NCBI RefSeq assembly: GCF_007991615.1
Contig: NZ_BJYR01000012.1
Location: 62,001-126,000, forward strand
Source of the DNA: Novosphingobium sediminis
GTDB lineage: Bacteria > Pseudomonadota > Alphaproteobacteria > Sphingomonadales > Sphingomonadaceae
Reading direction: 5' to 3'
DNA: 64,000 nucleotides
Part shown: one piece after another, positions 1 to 8,620 of the stretch
Layout: each line of letters starts with the position of its first letter
Numbering within the stretch: position 1 is the stretch's first letter
Program-made: the position numbers and the translations under genes
The notes under the pieces: generated by a model
The model's database searches: none
What the model saw: only the letters and a program-made list of their open reading frames with translations
Told to the model about the DNA's origin: nothing

Positions 1-1
1 G

Positions 2-1537
2 GTCGAGCAGGTCCGCTACGAAGCACTGGGTTCGGATGGCTATGCCGGCATCCGCGGCAACCTCGATGCCGCGACGACCATGCGCCTCGCGTCCGATCCG
101 ATTTCGCGCGCGATCCGTCCGGAGGATGTGCCGCTGCCCACTGCGCTTGCCATGCTGGTGCGCGAGAAGCTGACCGGACAGGCCGTGCCTGCCGCCGCTG
201 AAGTCGGCACCGCGATGGTCCGTAGCTGGATCGAGGCGCGCGCCGGGGCGGATATCGAAGGCCTCGTCGATTTGCTCGGCGATCAGAAAGCCTTCCAGAA
301 CCTTGCGCTCGAAATGCTCGGCCATCTCGATCTGACCAAGTCCACCGACGAGGCGGATGACGGCGGCGATGAGGACGAAGGCGAGCAGGCCGACGATCAG
401 GCTGAGGACCAGCCCGACGCCTCCGATGATGGCGCCGAGCAGCAGCCCAGCGAAGTCGCCGGCGACACGACCGAGGGCGACGAGCAGGGCGAAGAGCAGG
501 ACCAGACAGAGACCTCGGAAGACACCGCCGATGCCGACAAGGCCGACGAAGGCGACGAGGGCATGCTGCCCACGCGCCCCAACCGGCCGTGGACCGATCT
601 GCCGGAAAGCTGGGAATACAAGTCCTACACCACCCAGTTCGACGAAGTCGTCTCGGCCACCGAGCTGTGCGACGAGGAAGAGCTCACCCGCCTGCGCGCC
701 TATCTCGATGCGCAGCTGAAGGGCCTGCAGGGCATCGTCACGCGGCTGGCCAACCGGCTCCAGCGCCGCCTGATGGCGCAGCAGAACCGCTCGTGGGATT
801 TCGATCAGGAAGAGGGCCTGCTCGATGCGGCGCGCCTCGCCCGCGTCGTCATTTCGCCGGGCCATTCGCTGTCCTACAAGATCGAGCGCGACGTCGAATT
901 CAAGGATACCGTCGTCACGCTGCTGATCGACAATTCGGGTTCGATGCGCGGACGCCCCATCTCCATCGCAGCGATCAGCGCGGACATCATGGCGCGCACG
1001 CTCGAACGCTGCGGTGTGAAGACCGAAGTCCTCGGCTTCACGACCCGCGCGTGGAAGGGTGGCCAATCGCGCGAGGCGTGGCTTTCGGGCGGCAAGCCCG
1101 CGCATCCCGGCCGTCTCAACGATCTGCGCCACATCGTCTACAAGAAGGCGGATGAGCCTTGGCGCCGCGCGCGCAAGAACCTCGGCCTGATGATGCGCGA
1201 GGGGCTGCTCAAGGAAAACATCGACGGCGAGGCGCTGCTCTGGGCGCACACGCGCCTGCTGGCGCGGCAGGAAGACCGCCGCATCCTGATGGTCATTTCC
1301 GACGGCGCGCCGGTCGACGATTCGACACTCTCGGTGAACTCTGCGGGCTATCTCGAACAGCACCTGCGCCGGGTGATCGACTGGATCGAGAAGCAGTCAC
1401 CGGTTCAGCTCGTCGCCATCGGCATCGGCCATGACGTCACGCGCTATTATCGCCGCGCGGTTACCATCATGGACGTAGAGCAGCTTGGCGGCACGATGGT
1501 CGAGCAGCTTGCTGGCCTTTTCGAAGATGACGATTGA
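2..1537 (+). CDS. cobT: Cobaltochelatase subunit CobT (5' end missing)
   Basis: Cytoplasmic AAA-helper subunit of the aerobic CobNST cobaltochelatase, which with CobS and CobN inserts Co2+ into hydrogenobyrinic acid diamide in B12 synthesis. The reading frame is open from base 2, so the gene begins left of the window; the first in-frame ATG (80) is internal. A very acidic Asp/Glu linker (roughly bases 340-560) separates the N-terminal part from a C-terminal von Willebrand A domain. That domain has a MIDAS motif, DNSGSMRG, near base 931, and a second loop, ISDGAPVDD, near 1297. This acidic linker plus VWA layout is typical of CobT. No cob neighbour is visible downstream. Confident family call. 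Confidence 0.93.
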   Translation, partial: VEQVRYEALGSDGYAGIRGNLDAATTMRLASDPISRAIRPEDVPLPTALAMLVREKLTGQAVPAAAEVGTAMVRSWIEARAGADIEGLVDLLGDQKAFQNLALEMLGHLDLTKSTDEADDGGDEDEGEQADDQAEDQPDASDDGAEQQPSEVAGDTTEGDEQGEEQDQTETSEDTADADKADEGDEGMLPTRPNRPWTDLPESWEYKSYTTQFDEVVSATELCDEEELTRLRAYLDAQLKGLQGIVTRLANRLQRRLMAQQNRSWDFDQEEGLLDAARLARVVISPGHSLSYKIERDVEFKDTVVTLLIDNSGSMRGRPISIAAISADIMARTLERCGVKTEVLGFTTRAWKGGQSREAWLSGGKPAHPGRLNDLRHIVYKKADEPWRRARKNLGLMMREGLLKENIDGEALLWAHTRLLARQEDRRILMVISDGAPVDDSTLSVNSAGYLEQHLRRVIDWIEKQSPVQLVAIGIGHDVTRYYRRAVTIMDVEQLGGTMVEQLAGLFEDDD

Positions 1538-1564
1538 TCTAATTGTAATTTCAGGGGGAATTTG

Positions 1565-2233
1565 ATGTCAATGGATGTTGCCGAAGCTGTTCTCACGCGC
1601 CGTTCGGTCCGCGCGTTCCAGGACAAGCCCGTTCCGCTCGATGTGCTGCGCCGCGTGATGGACACCGCACGCTGGGCACCTTCGGGCTGCAATTTCCAGC
1701 CGTGGGAAGCGACCATCGTAACCGGCGAGCCGCTCAAGGCATTGCAGGCGAAGATGGCGGTGACGCCGCCGCAGGACCCGCGCGAGTACAGCTGGGACGA
1801 TCCGGAAGTGATCCCCGAATGCAAGGCGCGTCTCCACGGCGTGGGCAAGGCAATGTACGCCGCGATGGGCATCGGTCGCGAGGACGTGGAGGCCCGCACC
1901 AAGTTCATGGGCGACAACCTCGTCTCGTTCGGCGCGCCTGCCGTGCTGCTGTGCTATTTCGATCGCCGCATGGGGCCGCCGCAGTGGTCGGATGTCGGCA
2001 TGTGGTTGCAGACGGTCATGCTGCTGCTGCGCGGCGAGGGGCTCGACAGCTGCCCGCAGGAATTTCTTTCCGTGTATGCCAAGCTGATCAAGGACTTCCT
2101 TGGCGTTTCGGATGAAAGCCATATCTTCTTCTGCGGTATCGCCATCGGCTACCGCGAGGAGGAAGCTCCGGTGAACAACTTCCCGCGCGAGCGTGAGCCG
2201 GTGGATGGCAACGTGAAGTTCCTCGGCTTCTGA
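1565..2233 (+). CDS. Nitroreductase family protein
   Basis: FMN-dependent nitroreductase-fold oxidoreductase of 222 residues; the substrate cannot be told from sequence. The N-terminus (LTRRSVRAF, then the DTARWAPSGCNFQPW block) is the classic FMN/phosphate-binding start of the family, and the C-terminal FCGIAIGYREEEAPVN is the usual closing motif. I chose ATG 1565 because a strong AGGGGGA ribosome site lies about 6 bases upstream; an in-frame TTG at 1562 and ATG at 1571 are alternatives. It lies 27 bases after cobT and 13 bases before the cyclase gene, so read-through transcription is possible. A second, different nitroreductase is at 34928-35602. Confidence 0.88.
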   Translation: MSMDVAEAVLTRRSVRAFQDKPVPLDVLRRVMDTARWAPSGCNFQPWEATIVTGEPLKALQAKMAVTPPQDPREYSWDDPEVIPECKARLHGVGKAMYAAMGIGREDVEARTKFMGDNLVSFGAPAVLLCYFDRRMGPPQWSDVGMWLQTVMLLLRGEGLDSCPQEFLSVYAKLIKDFLGVSDESHIFFCGIAIGYREEEAPVNNFPREREPVDGNVKFLGF

Positions 2234-2246
2234 GGGGGCCGCGCGA

Positions 2247-4271
2247 GTGGCAGCGCGATCCGGAGATGCGGCACAAGGGTTGGCGCGCGGGCTGCGCCAA
2301 CTCGGCCCGCTCCGGCTCGCGATTGCCGCTTTGCTGCTCGCGGCCGCGCTGTTTGTCGCGCTGAATAGCTGGAAGCTGCCGCAGCTCACCAATGCGGAAG
2401 CAGCGCTTTACGATGTGCGCGTGGCCGCGCTCGCCAAGCCGGTCGATTCCGACAAGCGCATCACGCTGGTCGTCTACACGCCCGATACCAACCGCAAGAC
2501 CGGCAAGATATCACCCGTCGACCGCACCGTGATGGCGCAGGCGCTGGTCAACATCGGCAAGCTCGGCGCCAAGGCGGTCGGCGTCGACGTGCTGCTCGAT
2601 AGCGCACAGCCCGATGATCCGCTGCTCCATGCGGCGCTCAAGGATATTCCGGTCCCGGTTTACCTCGCCTTCGCCACCAGCAAGGCCAGTCCGGAATTCA
2701 TTTCGTGGGAGCAGGAGCAGGATCTGCGCCGAACGATGCAGGCCGTGCGTGGGCCAACGGTTCAGCCCGCTTCGATCCTGCTCGACAATGATGCCGATAA
2801 CGTGTCGCGCCGCTGGCCGACGCACAAGGCCGGGATGCCATCGCTGCTCTCCGTCGCGATGACCGAGCACACCGCCGATGCCGATCCGCGCTTCGGCAAT
2901 TTTGCCGGGGCGATCCGGTTCCGGCGTCCGGCATCGAGCGACAGGCCGGTGTTTGACGAGATTCCGATCGATTTCCTCGCCGATCCGGACACGGCGGCGC
3001 TGACGGAAGCGCAGATTCGCGGCCGCTATGTGCTGATCGGCGCGCATTTCTCGGATTTCGACAAGATCGACACGCCCTTCACGCGCACCAACACGCTGAT
3101 CATGGGCGAGAAGCAGACCATCGGGGTCGCGATCCACGCCACAATGCTGGCGCAGCTGCTCGACAAGGCTCTCCCGGCCGCCCTGCCGCAGTGGGCGCGC
3201 GTGCTTGGCGCGCTGATCGCTGTCGTGCTTGGTGCGGCGACTGCGGCAGTACGGGTCCGCACATGGCAACTGGCGCTGGCGGTAATTGCCCAGCTGGCGG
3301 GTTTTCTCGCCTTTCCGTTCCTCCTGCAACGCGCGGGCTTCGATACGCTCAACCTGCCGGCGGTCGGCTGGCCGCTCGGCTGGGCCATCGCCTATACCGC
3401 GGTCGGCGCGGCGCTGCGGGCGATCAACGCGGCGCAGCGCGAATTTGCGCAAGGCGCGCTGGGCAAATACCTGCCGCGCTCGGTCGCTGCCGAAATCCTG
3501 CGCAACCCGGACCGGCTTTCGCTGCACGGCGAAAAGCGGGCGATCTATTGCCTGTTCTCTGATCTCGAAGGCTTCACCAAGCTGACCCATGCGGTCGAGC
3601 CGGAAATGATCGCGCGCCTGCTCAACGACTATCTCGACCGGCTGTCAGCGGTCGTGCTGGCGCACGGCGGTACGCTCGACAAGTTCGTCGGCGATGCGGT
3701 CGTCGCGTTCTGGGGGGCGCCGATCGCCTATGAGGACGATGCAGCGCGCGCGGTGAAGGCGGCACGCGCCATGTACGAGGCGGGCGAGGCGTTTCGCCGG
3801 AGTGTTCCGGCGGGTGTACCGCCGATCGGCCGCACCCGCGTCGGCCTGCATTATGGCGAGGCGATTGTGGGTAATTTCGGCGGGGAAGGGCGGATCCAGT
3901 ATACGGCGCTCGGCGATGCGATGAACACCGCCGCCCGCCTCGAAAGCGCCAACAAGCCGCTTGGTACAACCGTGCTGGCAAGCCGCGAAGTTGCTGAACA
4001 GGTCGGTTTCGCGTCGTTCCGCCCGATGGGGAGCGTGACGCTTCGCGGGCGCGCCACGCCGGTTGAGGTGTTCGAACTTGTCGGCGATGGCGATGATGAA
4101 GGAGGCCGGCTGGCTGCTGCGCTGGTCGCTGCACACGCGGCGGGCGATGCTGCGGCCCTGCAGGTGCTTGCAGGGCAAGTCGCGCCGCTTGCCAAGCAGG
4201 ATCCCGCGCTTGCGACACTGGTGCGGAGGCTTGAGGAAACCGCGCCCGGGGAGAGTTATGGGCTGGGCTAG
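2247..4271 (+). CDS. CHASE2-domain class III adenylate cyclase
   Basis: Membrane-bound nucleotide cyclase of 674 residues starting at GTG. Order: an N-terminal membrane segment (about residues 28-48), an extracytoplasmic CHASE2 sensor (about 50-310), three hydrophobic helices (about 312-390), then the catalytic domain. Visible catalytic features are the metal-binding aspartates D439 (SDLEGFTKL) and D483 (KFVGDAVVAFWGAP), adenine-reading K479, and the transition-state Asn/Arg in NTAARLE. The partner of K479 in YTALGD is Thr, as in class IIIb cyclases, which favours cAMP as the product. The 3' end overlaps the next gene, a FecR-like secreted protein, by 14 bases, so the two are probably translationally coupled. 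Confidence 0.9.
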   Translation: MAARSGDAAQGLARGLRQLGPLRLAIAALLLAAALFVALNSWKLPQLTNAEAALYDVRVAALAKPVDSDKRITLVVYTPDTNRKTGKISPVDRTVMAQALVNIGKLGAKAVGVDVLLDSAQPDDPLLHAALKDIPVPVYLAFATSKASPEFISWEQEQDLRRTMQAVRGPTVQPASILLDNDADNVSRRWPTHKAGMPSLLSVAMTEHTADADPRFGNFAGAIRFRRPASSDRPVFDEIPIDFLADPDTAALTEAQIRGRYVLIGAHFSDFDKIDTPFTRTNTLIMGEKQTIGVAIHATMLAQLLDKALPAALPQWARVLGALIAVVLGAATAAVRVRTWQLALAVIAQLAGFLAFPFLLQRAGFDTLNLPAVGWPLGWAIAYTAVGAALRAINAAQREFAQGALGKYLPRSVAAEILRNPDRLSLHGEKRAIYCLFSDLEGFTKLTHAVEPEMIARLLNDYLDRLSAVVLAHGGTLDKFVGDAVVAFWGAPIAYEDDAARAVKAARAMYEAGEAFRRSVPAGVPPIGRTRVGLHYGEAIVGNFGGEGRIQYTALGDAMNTAARLESANKPLGTTVLASREVAEQVGFASFRPMGSVTLRGRATPVEVFELVGDGDDEGGRLAAALVAAHAAGDAAALQVLAGQVAPLAKQDPALATLVRRLEETAPGESYGLG

Positions 4272-5001
4272 GGCGATCACCGGCATCATCGCGCTGGGCC
4301 TTGCCGCGCTGTGCACCGGTTCGGCGGCTGCCCAGGCGATCGTGCTGCGCTCGACCGGCCCTTCGGCGCGCAGTTATCCGATGGGCCGAAAGCTTGATGC
4401 CAATGCCGCCGTGCTGCTGCAGAATGGCGACAAGGTCACCGTTCTGGACAAGCTGGGCACCCGAGTCCTGTTCGGGCCCGGCAGTTTCCGGTTCGAGGCC
4501 GTGGTGCGGCGGGATGTGGGAACGCTTGGCGCCCTCGCTGTTCTGACGAAGGTCGGTGTCGTTCGCACTCGTACCGGCGCCGTGCGCGAAAATGACGAAC
4601 CTGAGGCTGCGCACAACATCTGGTTCATCGATGTGACCAAGGGCGGGCAATATTGCCTGAGCGATCCGAAGCTGACTTCGCTGTGGCGTCCCGCCCGCAA
4701 GGATCCGGCCATCAGCACGCTGCGGAACGGAGAGAGCCGCGAGGTCTCGGTCAACTGGCCCGCAGGAGTGGCCGTAAGACAGTGGCCGGCGGCGGAGATG
4801 CCGCTTGTCGAAGGCGGGACTTATACGATTGCCAATGTGCCGGGCGATACGGTGCGGGTTTCGATCCACCTGCTTGGCCCGCTGCCCGAGCAGCAGGTGG
4901 ATCGCGCTGCGCTGCTGGCCGAGAAGGGCTGCACTGCGCAGCTAGCGCTGATGGCCGATGCGGTGGAAGCAGTGAACACCGGGACCGCGCAGCGTGATTG
5001 A
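4258..5001 (+). CDS. Secreted FecR-like domain protein, copy 1
   Basis: Exported protein of 247 residues with a Sec signal peptide ending near GSAAAQA. The mature part begins with an RSTGPSA block followed by YPMGRKL, LLQNGDKVTVLD and LFGPGSFRFE. This series of short beta-strands around a G-P-G turn resembles FecR domains. I chose ATG 4258 because it sits inside the end of the cyclase gene, gives a perfect signal peptide and follows GGGGAGAG; the frame is open further upstream but has no sensible start. It is a clear paralogue of the protein at 5164. Its role is unknown; linkage to a CHASE2 cyclase suggests an envelope partner of that sensor (inference). Confidence 0.82.
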   Translation: MGWARAITGIIALGLAALCTGSAAAQAIVLRSTGPSARSYPMGRKLDANAAVLLQNGDKVTVLDKLGTRVLFGPGSFRFEAVVRRDVGTLGALAVLTKVGVVRTRTGAVRENDEPEAAHNIWFIDVTKGGQYCLSDPKLTSLWRPARKDPAISTLRNGESREVSVNWPAGVAVRQWPAAEMPLVEGGTYTIANVPGDTVRVSIHLLGPLPEQQVDRAALLAEKGCTAQLALMADAVEAVNTGTAQRD

Positions 5002-5163
5002 GCAGTTCCCTGCGGAGGATAACACGGCTTTTCCAAGGCGGTCTGGCGGCGCATAGTGGGGATCAGCGGGCCCGCTGTGCAGGCGCTCACAGCGCGAATC
5101 GCAGCGGTCGGTCACAAGGATGCAGCGCTGGCGGGGCCGGCGAACTGGATGATGGAGAGAGTT

Positions 5164-5910
5164 ATGTCCTTGGCTAGTCGCACCCTTGCTGCCGCAGCAC
5201 TGATCGGCGCCAGCTTTGGCTGGAGCGTGGCAGCCCATGCGCAGGCCGTGGTGATCCGCTCGACCGGGCCTTCTGCTGCGGCCTATCCGATGGGGCGCAA
5301 GCTGCCGGCAGGCGCAGCGGTCAGCCTCAAGGCAGGCGATCAGGTGACCGTGATCGATCAGGCCGGCTCGCGCGTGCTGTCCGGCCCCGGCAGCTTCCGC
5401 ATCGACAACACGGTCAACCGCGACATGGCATCCGGCGGAGCCAACACTGCGCTCGCCGCGCTGGTCGCCCGCGGCGGGGCGCGCACGCGCACCGGGGCCG
5501 TGCGCGGCGATACCGAAGTGCCGACCGAAGCGGTGCGGCCCGACAATGTGTGGTACGTCGACGTAAGCCGCGGCGGCACCGTGTGCATTGCCGATCCGGC
5601 GCAAGTCGTCCTGTGGCGGCCGAACCGCGCCGAGACCGGCAACGGCACGCTCTACGGCCCGGACAATACCCCCGCCGAAGTCACCTTCCGCGCCACCAGC
5701 GCGATCAAGCTCTGGCCGGTGGCGACCTTGCCGGTCGTCGATGGGCAGACGTATCGCTTCACCAGCCCTGTCGGCCAGACGGTGAAGATCACCACCCGTC
5801 TGCTGACCGACGTGCCGGAAGATCCGGTCGCGGTGGCGGCAATGCTGGCGGAAAAGGGCTGCTCGGCGCAGATCGACGTGCTGGCGAACGCCCCGGCGGC
5901 GCCGGAGTAA
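5164..5910 (+). CDS. Secreted FecR-like domain protein, copy 2
   Basis: Paralogue of the preceding gene, 248 residues, with a signal peptide ending around SVAAHAQA. The same blocks recur in the same order: IRSTGPSAAAYPMGRKL, LKAGDQVTVID, VLSGPGSFRID, ARTRTGAVRG, then a VWYVDVSRGGTVCIADP segment that matches IWFIDVTKGGQYCLSDP in copy 1. Both copies keep that Cys and a second Cys near the C-terminus (EKGCSAQ and EKGCTAQ), so a structural disulfide is plausible. ATG 5164 is preceded by GGAGAG. The 162-base gap from copy 1 contains no recognisable gene. Tandem duplication is seen directly; the function is not known. Confidence 0.82.
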   Translation: MSLASRTLAAAALIGASFGWSVAAHAQAVVIRSTGPSAAAYPMGRKLPAGAAVSLKAGDQVTVIDQAGSRVLSGPGSFRIDNTVNRDMASGGANTALAALVARGGARTRTGAVRGDTEVPTEAVRPDNVWYVDVSRGGTVCIADPAQVVLWRPNRAETGNGTLYGPDNTPAEVTFRATSAIKLWPVATLPVVDGQTYRFTSPVGQTVKITTRLLTDVPEDPVAVAAMLAEKGCSAQIDVLANAPAAPE

Positions 5911-5958
5911 GCGGCCCACCCTTGACCGGCAGGCGCGCAGGCTGGCAGAGCGCGGGGC

Positions 5959-7671
5959 ATGGAAACGACCACCCCGCTGACGCTCTTCAACAGCCTGACC
6001 CGCCGCGCCGAACCCTTCGTGCCGGTCCATGCCGGTGAGGCGCGCGTCTATACCTGCGGCCCGACGGTCTACAACTACCCGCACATCGGCAACATGCGCG
6101 CCTATGTATTTGCTGACGTGCTGGGGCGGACGCTGAGCTTCAAGGGCTACAAGCTCACCCACGTCATCAACATCACCGATGTCGGCCACCTGACCGATGA
6201 CGCGGACGACGGCGAAGACAAGATGGAGCGGATGGCCGCCGCCCAGAAGCAATCGATCTGGGACGTGGCCGAGCACTACAAGCAGGCCTACTGGGCTGAT
6301 GTGCGCGCGCTCAATATCCGCCAGCCGGCTGAGTGGACGGTGGCAACGGACTACGTGCCGCAGATGATCGCCTTCGCCGAGGGTATCGCGGCCAAGCACT
6401 GCTACGAGCTGGAAAGCGGCCTTTACTTCGACGTCTCGACCGTCGCGGACTATGGGCGGCTGGCGCGTGAAGATGACTTAATGTCTGAATTTATGAGCAT
6501 AAGTTCGAAACTGAGATCGCTCAGTACGATTAATGACACTGCGCTTCTGAAGCTTGAGTTTGCAGCGATTGCCCGGGAGTTCTTAGCCGGGTTGAGGGCT
6601 ATGCACGCTCGTAAGGCGCTCAAAAAGTATCGCGATCTCATTAGTATTTGGGAATGGGCAGACACTGCCGAAACGAATGACGTAGCACAATTGATCCTTG
6701 ATAGCGTTCGAGTGACCGGTGACAGGCTTCGAGAAGGTCGGATCGAGGCAGTAGACGGCAAGCATAACGACGAGGACTTCGCAATTTGGCGCAAGACCCC
6801 GCCGGGTGAGAAGCGCCAGATGGAATGGGACAGTCCGTGGGGCAAGGGCGCGCCGGGCTGGCATCTTGAATGCTCGGTCATGTCGGGCGCGGTGCTCGGC
6901 TTCCCGTTCGACATCCACACCGGCGGGATCGACCACCGCGAAATCCACCACCCCAACGAGATTGCGCAGAACCAGGCGCATTGCTGCACGAACGGCCTCG
7001 ACGATCCGCGCAATTCCGGCGCCAAGATCTGGATGCACAACAACTTCCTCGTCGAGCGTTCGGGCAAGATGTCGAAGTCGAGCGGCGAGTTCCTGCGGCT
7101 CCAGCTGCTCATCGACAAGGGCTACCACCCGCTCGCCTACCGCCTGCTGTGCCTGCAGGCGCACTACCGCAGCGAGCTGGAATTCAGCTGGGAAGGCCTC
7201 GGCGCTGCGCTCACGCGGCTGAAGCGGCTGGTCATGGCCGTCGAGCAATTGAAAGCGCGTATTCCGGCAGGGGAGGGCACCGCACCTGTGCCGGGGCGTG
7301 TCTTCGTTTCCCATCTTGAGCGCTTCGATGGCGCGGTTTCCGACGATCTCAACACAGCCATCGCGATCACGGTGCTGGAGGAGGTCGCTGCGTTGAAGAA
7401 GGTTGATCCCGCAGAGAAGCTGGCCGCGCTCGAAACGATGGACGCCGTCCTCGGCCTCGGCATCGCCACACTTTCGCGCGCCGATCTGCGCATCCGCCCC
7501 AAGTCCGCGACCATCACCGAGGCTGAAATCGAAGCGGCCCTCGCCGCCCGCAAGGAGGCCCGCGCCGCGAAGGACTTCGCCCGGTCCGATGCGCTGCGCG
7601 ATGAACTCGCGGCGAAGGGCGTCGAGGTAATGGACGGCGATCCGCTCGGCTGGGAGTGGAAGCTGGCGTGA
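5959..7671 (+). CDS. cysS: Cysteinyl-tRNA synthetase with an in-frame insertion
   Basis: Essential cytoplasmic enzyme that charges tRNA-Cys. The class I signature (CGPTVYNYPHIGNMR) lies near residue 33, the catalytic-core block MEWDSPWGKGAPGWHLECS follows, and the KMSKSSGEF loop is the ATP-binding KMSKS motif. At 570 residues it is about 90 longer than usual: between GRLAR and EGRIEAV there is an extra, low-GC stretch (bases 6469-6732, see separate entry) that keeps the frame. All core motifs outside it are intact and no other cysS is in the window, so the enzyme is probably active. The downstream RES gene overlaps the stop codon. Confidence 0.95.
   Translation: METTTPLTLFNSLTRRAEPFVPVHAGEARVYTCGPTVYNYPHIGNMRAYVFADVLGRTLSFKGYKLTHVINITDVGHLTDDADDGEDKMERMAAAQKQSIWDVAEHYKQAYWADVRALNIRQPAEWTVATDYVPQMIAFAEGIAAKHCYELESGLYFDVSTVADYGRLAREDDLMSEFMSISSKLRSLSTINDTALLKLEFAAIAREFLAGLRAMHARKALKKYRDLISIWEWADTAETNDVAQLILDSVRVTGDRLREGRIEAVDGKHNDEDFAIWRKTPPGEKRQMEWDSPWGKGAPGWHLECSVMSGAVLGFPFDIHTGGIDHREIHHPNEIAQNQAHCCTNGLDDPRNSGAKIWMHNNFLVERSGKMSKSSGEFLRLQLLIDKGYHPLAYRLLCLQAHYRSELEFSWEGLGAALTRLKRLVMAVEQLKARIPAGEGTAPVPGRVFVSHLERFDGAVSDDLNTAIAITVLEEVAALKKVDPAEKLAALETMDAVLGLGIATLSRADLRIRPKSATITEAEIEAALAARKEARAAKDFARSDALRDELAAKGVEVMDGDPLGWEWKLA
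6469..6732 (+). other. Low-GC in-frame insertion inside cysS
   Basis: By hand count, bases 6481-6720 contain 115 G/C in 240 (48%), against 63% in 6361-6420 and 72% in 6841-6900. The segment uses codons avoided by the neighbours, such as TTA (6478 and 6584) and AGT/ATT runs. It encodes about 88 residues predicted by eye to be helical and charged (for example ALKKYRDLISIWEWAD), with no Cys cluster, P-loop or intein splice motif. It sits where CysRS normally has a short loop before EGRIEAVxGKxN. Origin and role unknown; exact borders are uncertain by a few codons. Confidence 0.75.
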
Positions 7672-8129
7672 AGCTCTGGCGCGTCACGCGTGCGGTCCAT
7701 GCGGCGCTGGATGGCGCTGGTGCGATCGAGCACGGTGGGCGCTACTCTCCGCCGGGGCTGCCGGTCGTTCACTTCGCGTCCGAGGCCGCGCTCGCCGTGC
7801 TTATCGCGCTGCGCTATCAGCCCGCTGATCCGGCGCAGGCGGAGCGAGACCTTGTGCTCGGCTGGATCGAAGTTTCCGAACAGCCGGAGCGGGTGCCAGC
7901 GGTGCTCGATGAAGCCGCCATCCGGGTGTGGGTCAACAGCTGGCTGACCGAGCGCCGCTCGATGGTAGCGGCGCTGCCGTCCAGGGTCTTGCCGGAAGGC
8001 GATGTGCTGCTGTTCAACCCGCGCCATCCCGCCGCCGCGCAGGTCGGCGCACTGCAAACGCGTCCGTTCAGCTTTGCCGAGTGCCTGCACACCCCGCCGA
8101 TGCGCGCGCTGTATGGAGCCACACCATGA
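7668..8129 (+). CDS. RES-domain protein
   Basis: Protein of 153 residues with the RES fold: MKLWRVTR start, GGRYSPPGLPVVHF block (residues 23-36), an Ala/Leu helix, and the closing LPEGDVLLFNPRHPAAAQV segment. Many RES proteins are NAD+-degrading toxins paired with an Xre/DUF2384 antitoxin. No such antitoxin lies next to this gene, and by eye two positions usually Tyr and Glu in the active toxins look like H35 and I46 here, while R25 is kept. I chose GTG 7668, which overlaps the cysS stop (GTGA); GTG 7656 is an alternative. It overlaps the next gene by ATGA. Toxin activity is therefore doubtful. Confidence 0.8.
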   Translation: MKLWRVTRAVHAALDGAGAIEHGGRYSPPGLPVVHFASEAALAVLIALRYQPADPAQAERDLVLGWIEVSEQPERVPAVLDEAAIRVWVNSWLTERRSMVAALPSRVLPEGDVLLFNPRHPAAAQVGALQTRPFSFAECLHTPPMRALYGATP

Positions 8130-8599
8130 GCCTGCTCGCCGCACTTGCCCTCGCGGCTGCACCGGCCGCGACGCCCGAGACGGCCATTGCCGCGATCTAC
8201 GCGCCATTTCGCAGCGCCGACATGAAGGACGCCGCGTGGGAGCGCCCGATCTTCACCCCGCGCCTCAAGGCGCTGATCGCCAAATGGCGCGCGGTGACGC
8301 CCAGTGACGAAGTGGACGACCTCTCCGACTTCGACTGGCTCTGCCAGTGTCAGGACTGGGATGCGGGCGGCCTCCATGAGCGCATCACGGCGCGCCGTGT
8401 GCTCGGCCGAGGCCGGGTGATGGCCAGCGTTTCGCTCGGCATCGCCCCCGGCCGGACCGAGCGCCTGCGCTTCGTGCTCAAGCAATCTGGCGGGCGCTGG
8501 CTGATCGATGACATTTTTGCGAGTGGGTTCCGCGGCGGTCTGCGCGCAAGCCTGCTGAAAACCACCGCAGCAGACATGGCGCTGCACAGAAAAAGATAA
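8126..8599 (+). CDS. Small secreted protein, DUF3828-like
   Basis: 157 residues starting with a short hydrophobic signal sequence (MSLLAALALAAAPAAT). The rest, including DDLSDFDWLCQCQDWD and the ending region GRWLIDDIF, resembles the DUF3828 group of small periplasmic proteins with an NTF2-like look. The ATG overlaps the stop of the RES gene (ATGA), so the two are translationally coupled. Two closely spaced cysteines (CQC) are present. Function unknown. Confidence 0.68.
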   Translation: MSLLAALALAAAPAATPETAIAAIYAPFRSADMKDAAWERPIFTPRLKALIAKWRAVTPSDEVDDLSDFDWLCQCQDWDAGGLHERITARRVLGRGRVMASVSLGIAPGRTERLRFVLKQSGGRWLIDDIFASGFRGGLRASLLKTTAADMALHRKR

Positions 8600-8620
8600 C
8601 CTACGGGGAGATTGAGGGCG

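Noticed and set aside
6469..6732. Intein in cysS
   Set aside because: Too short, no Cys/Ser at the start, no His-Asn at the end, no homing endonuclease block.
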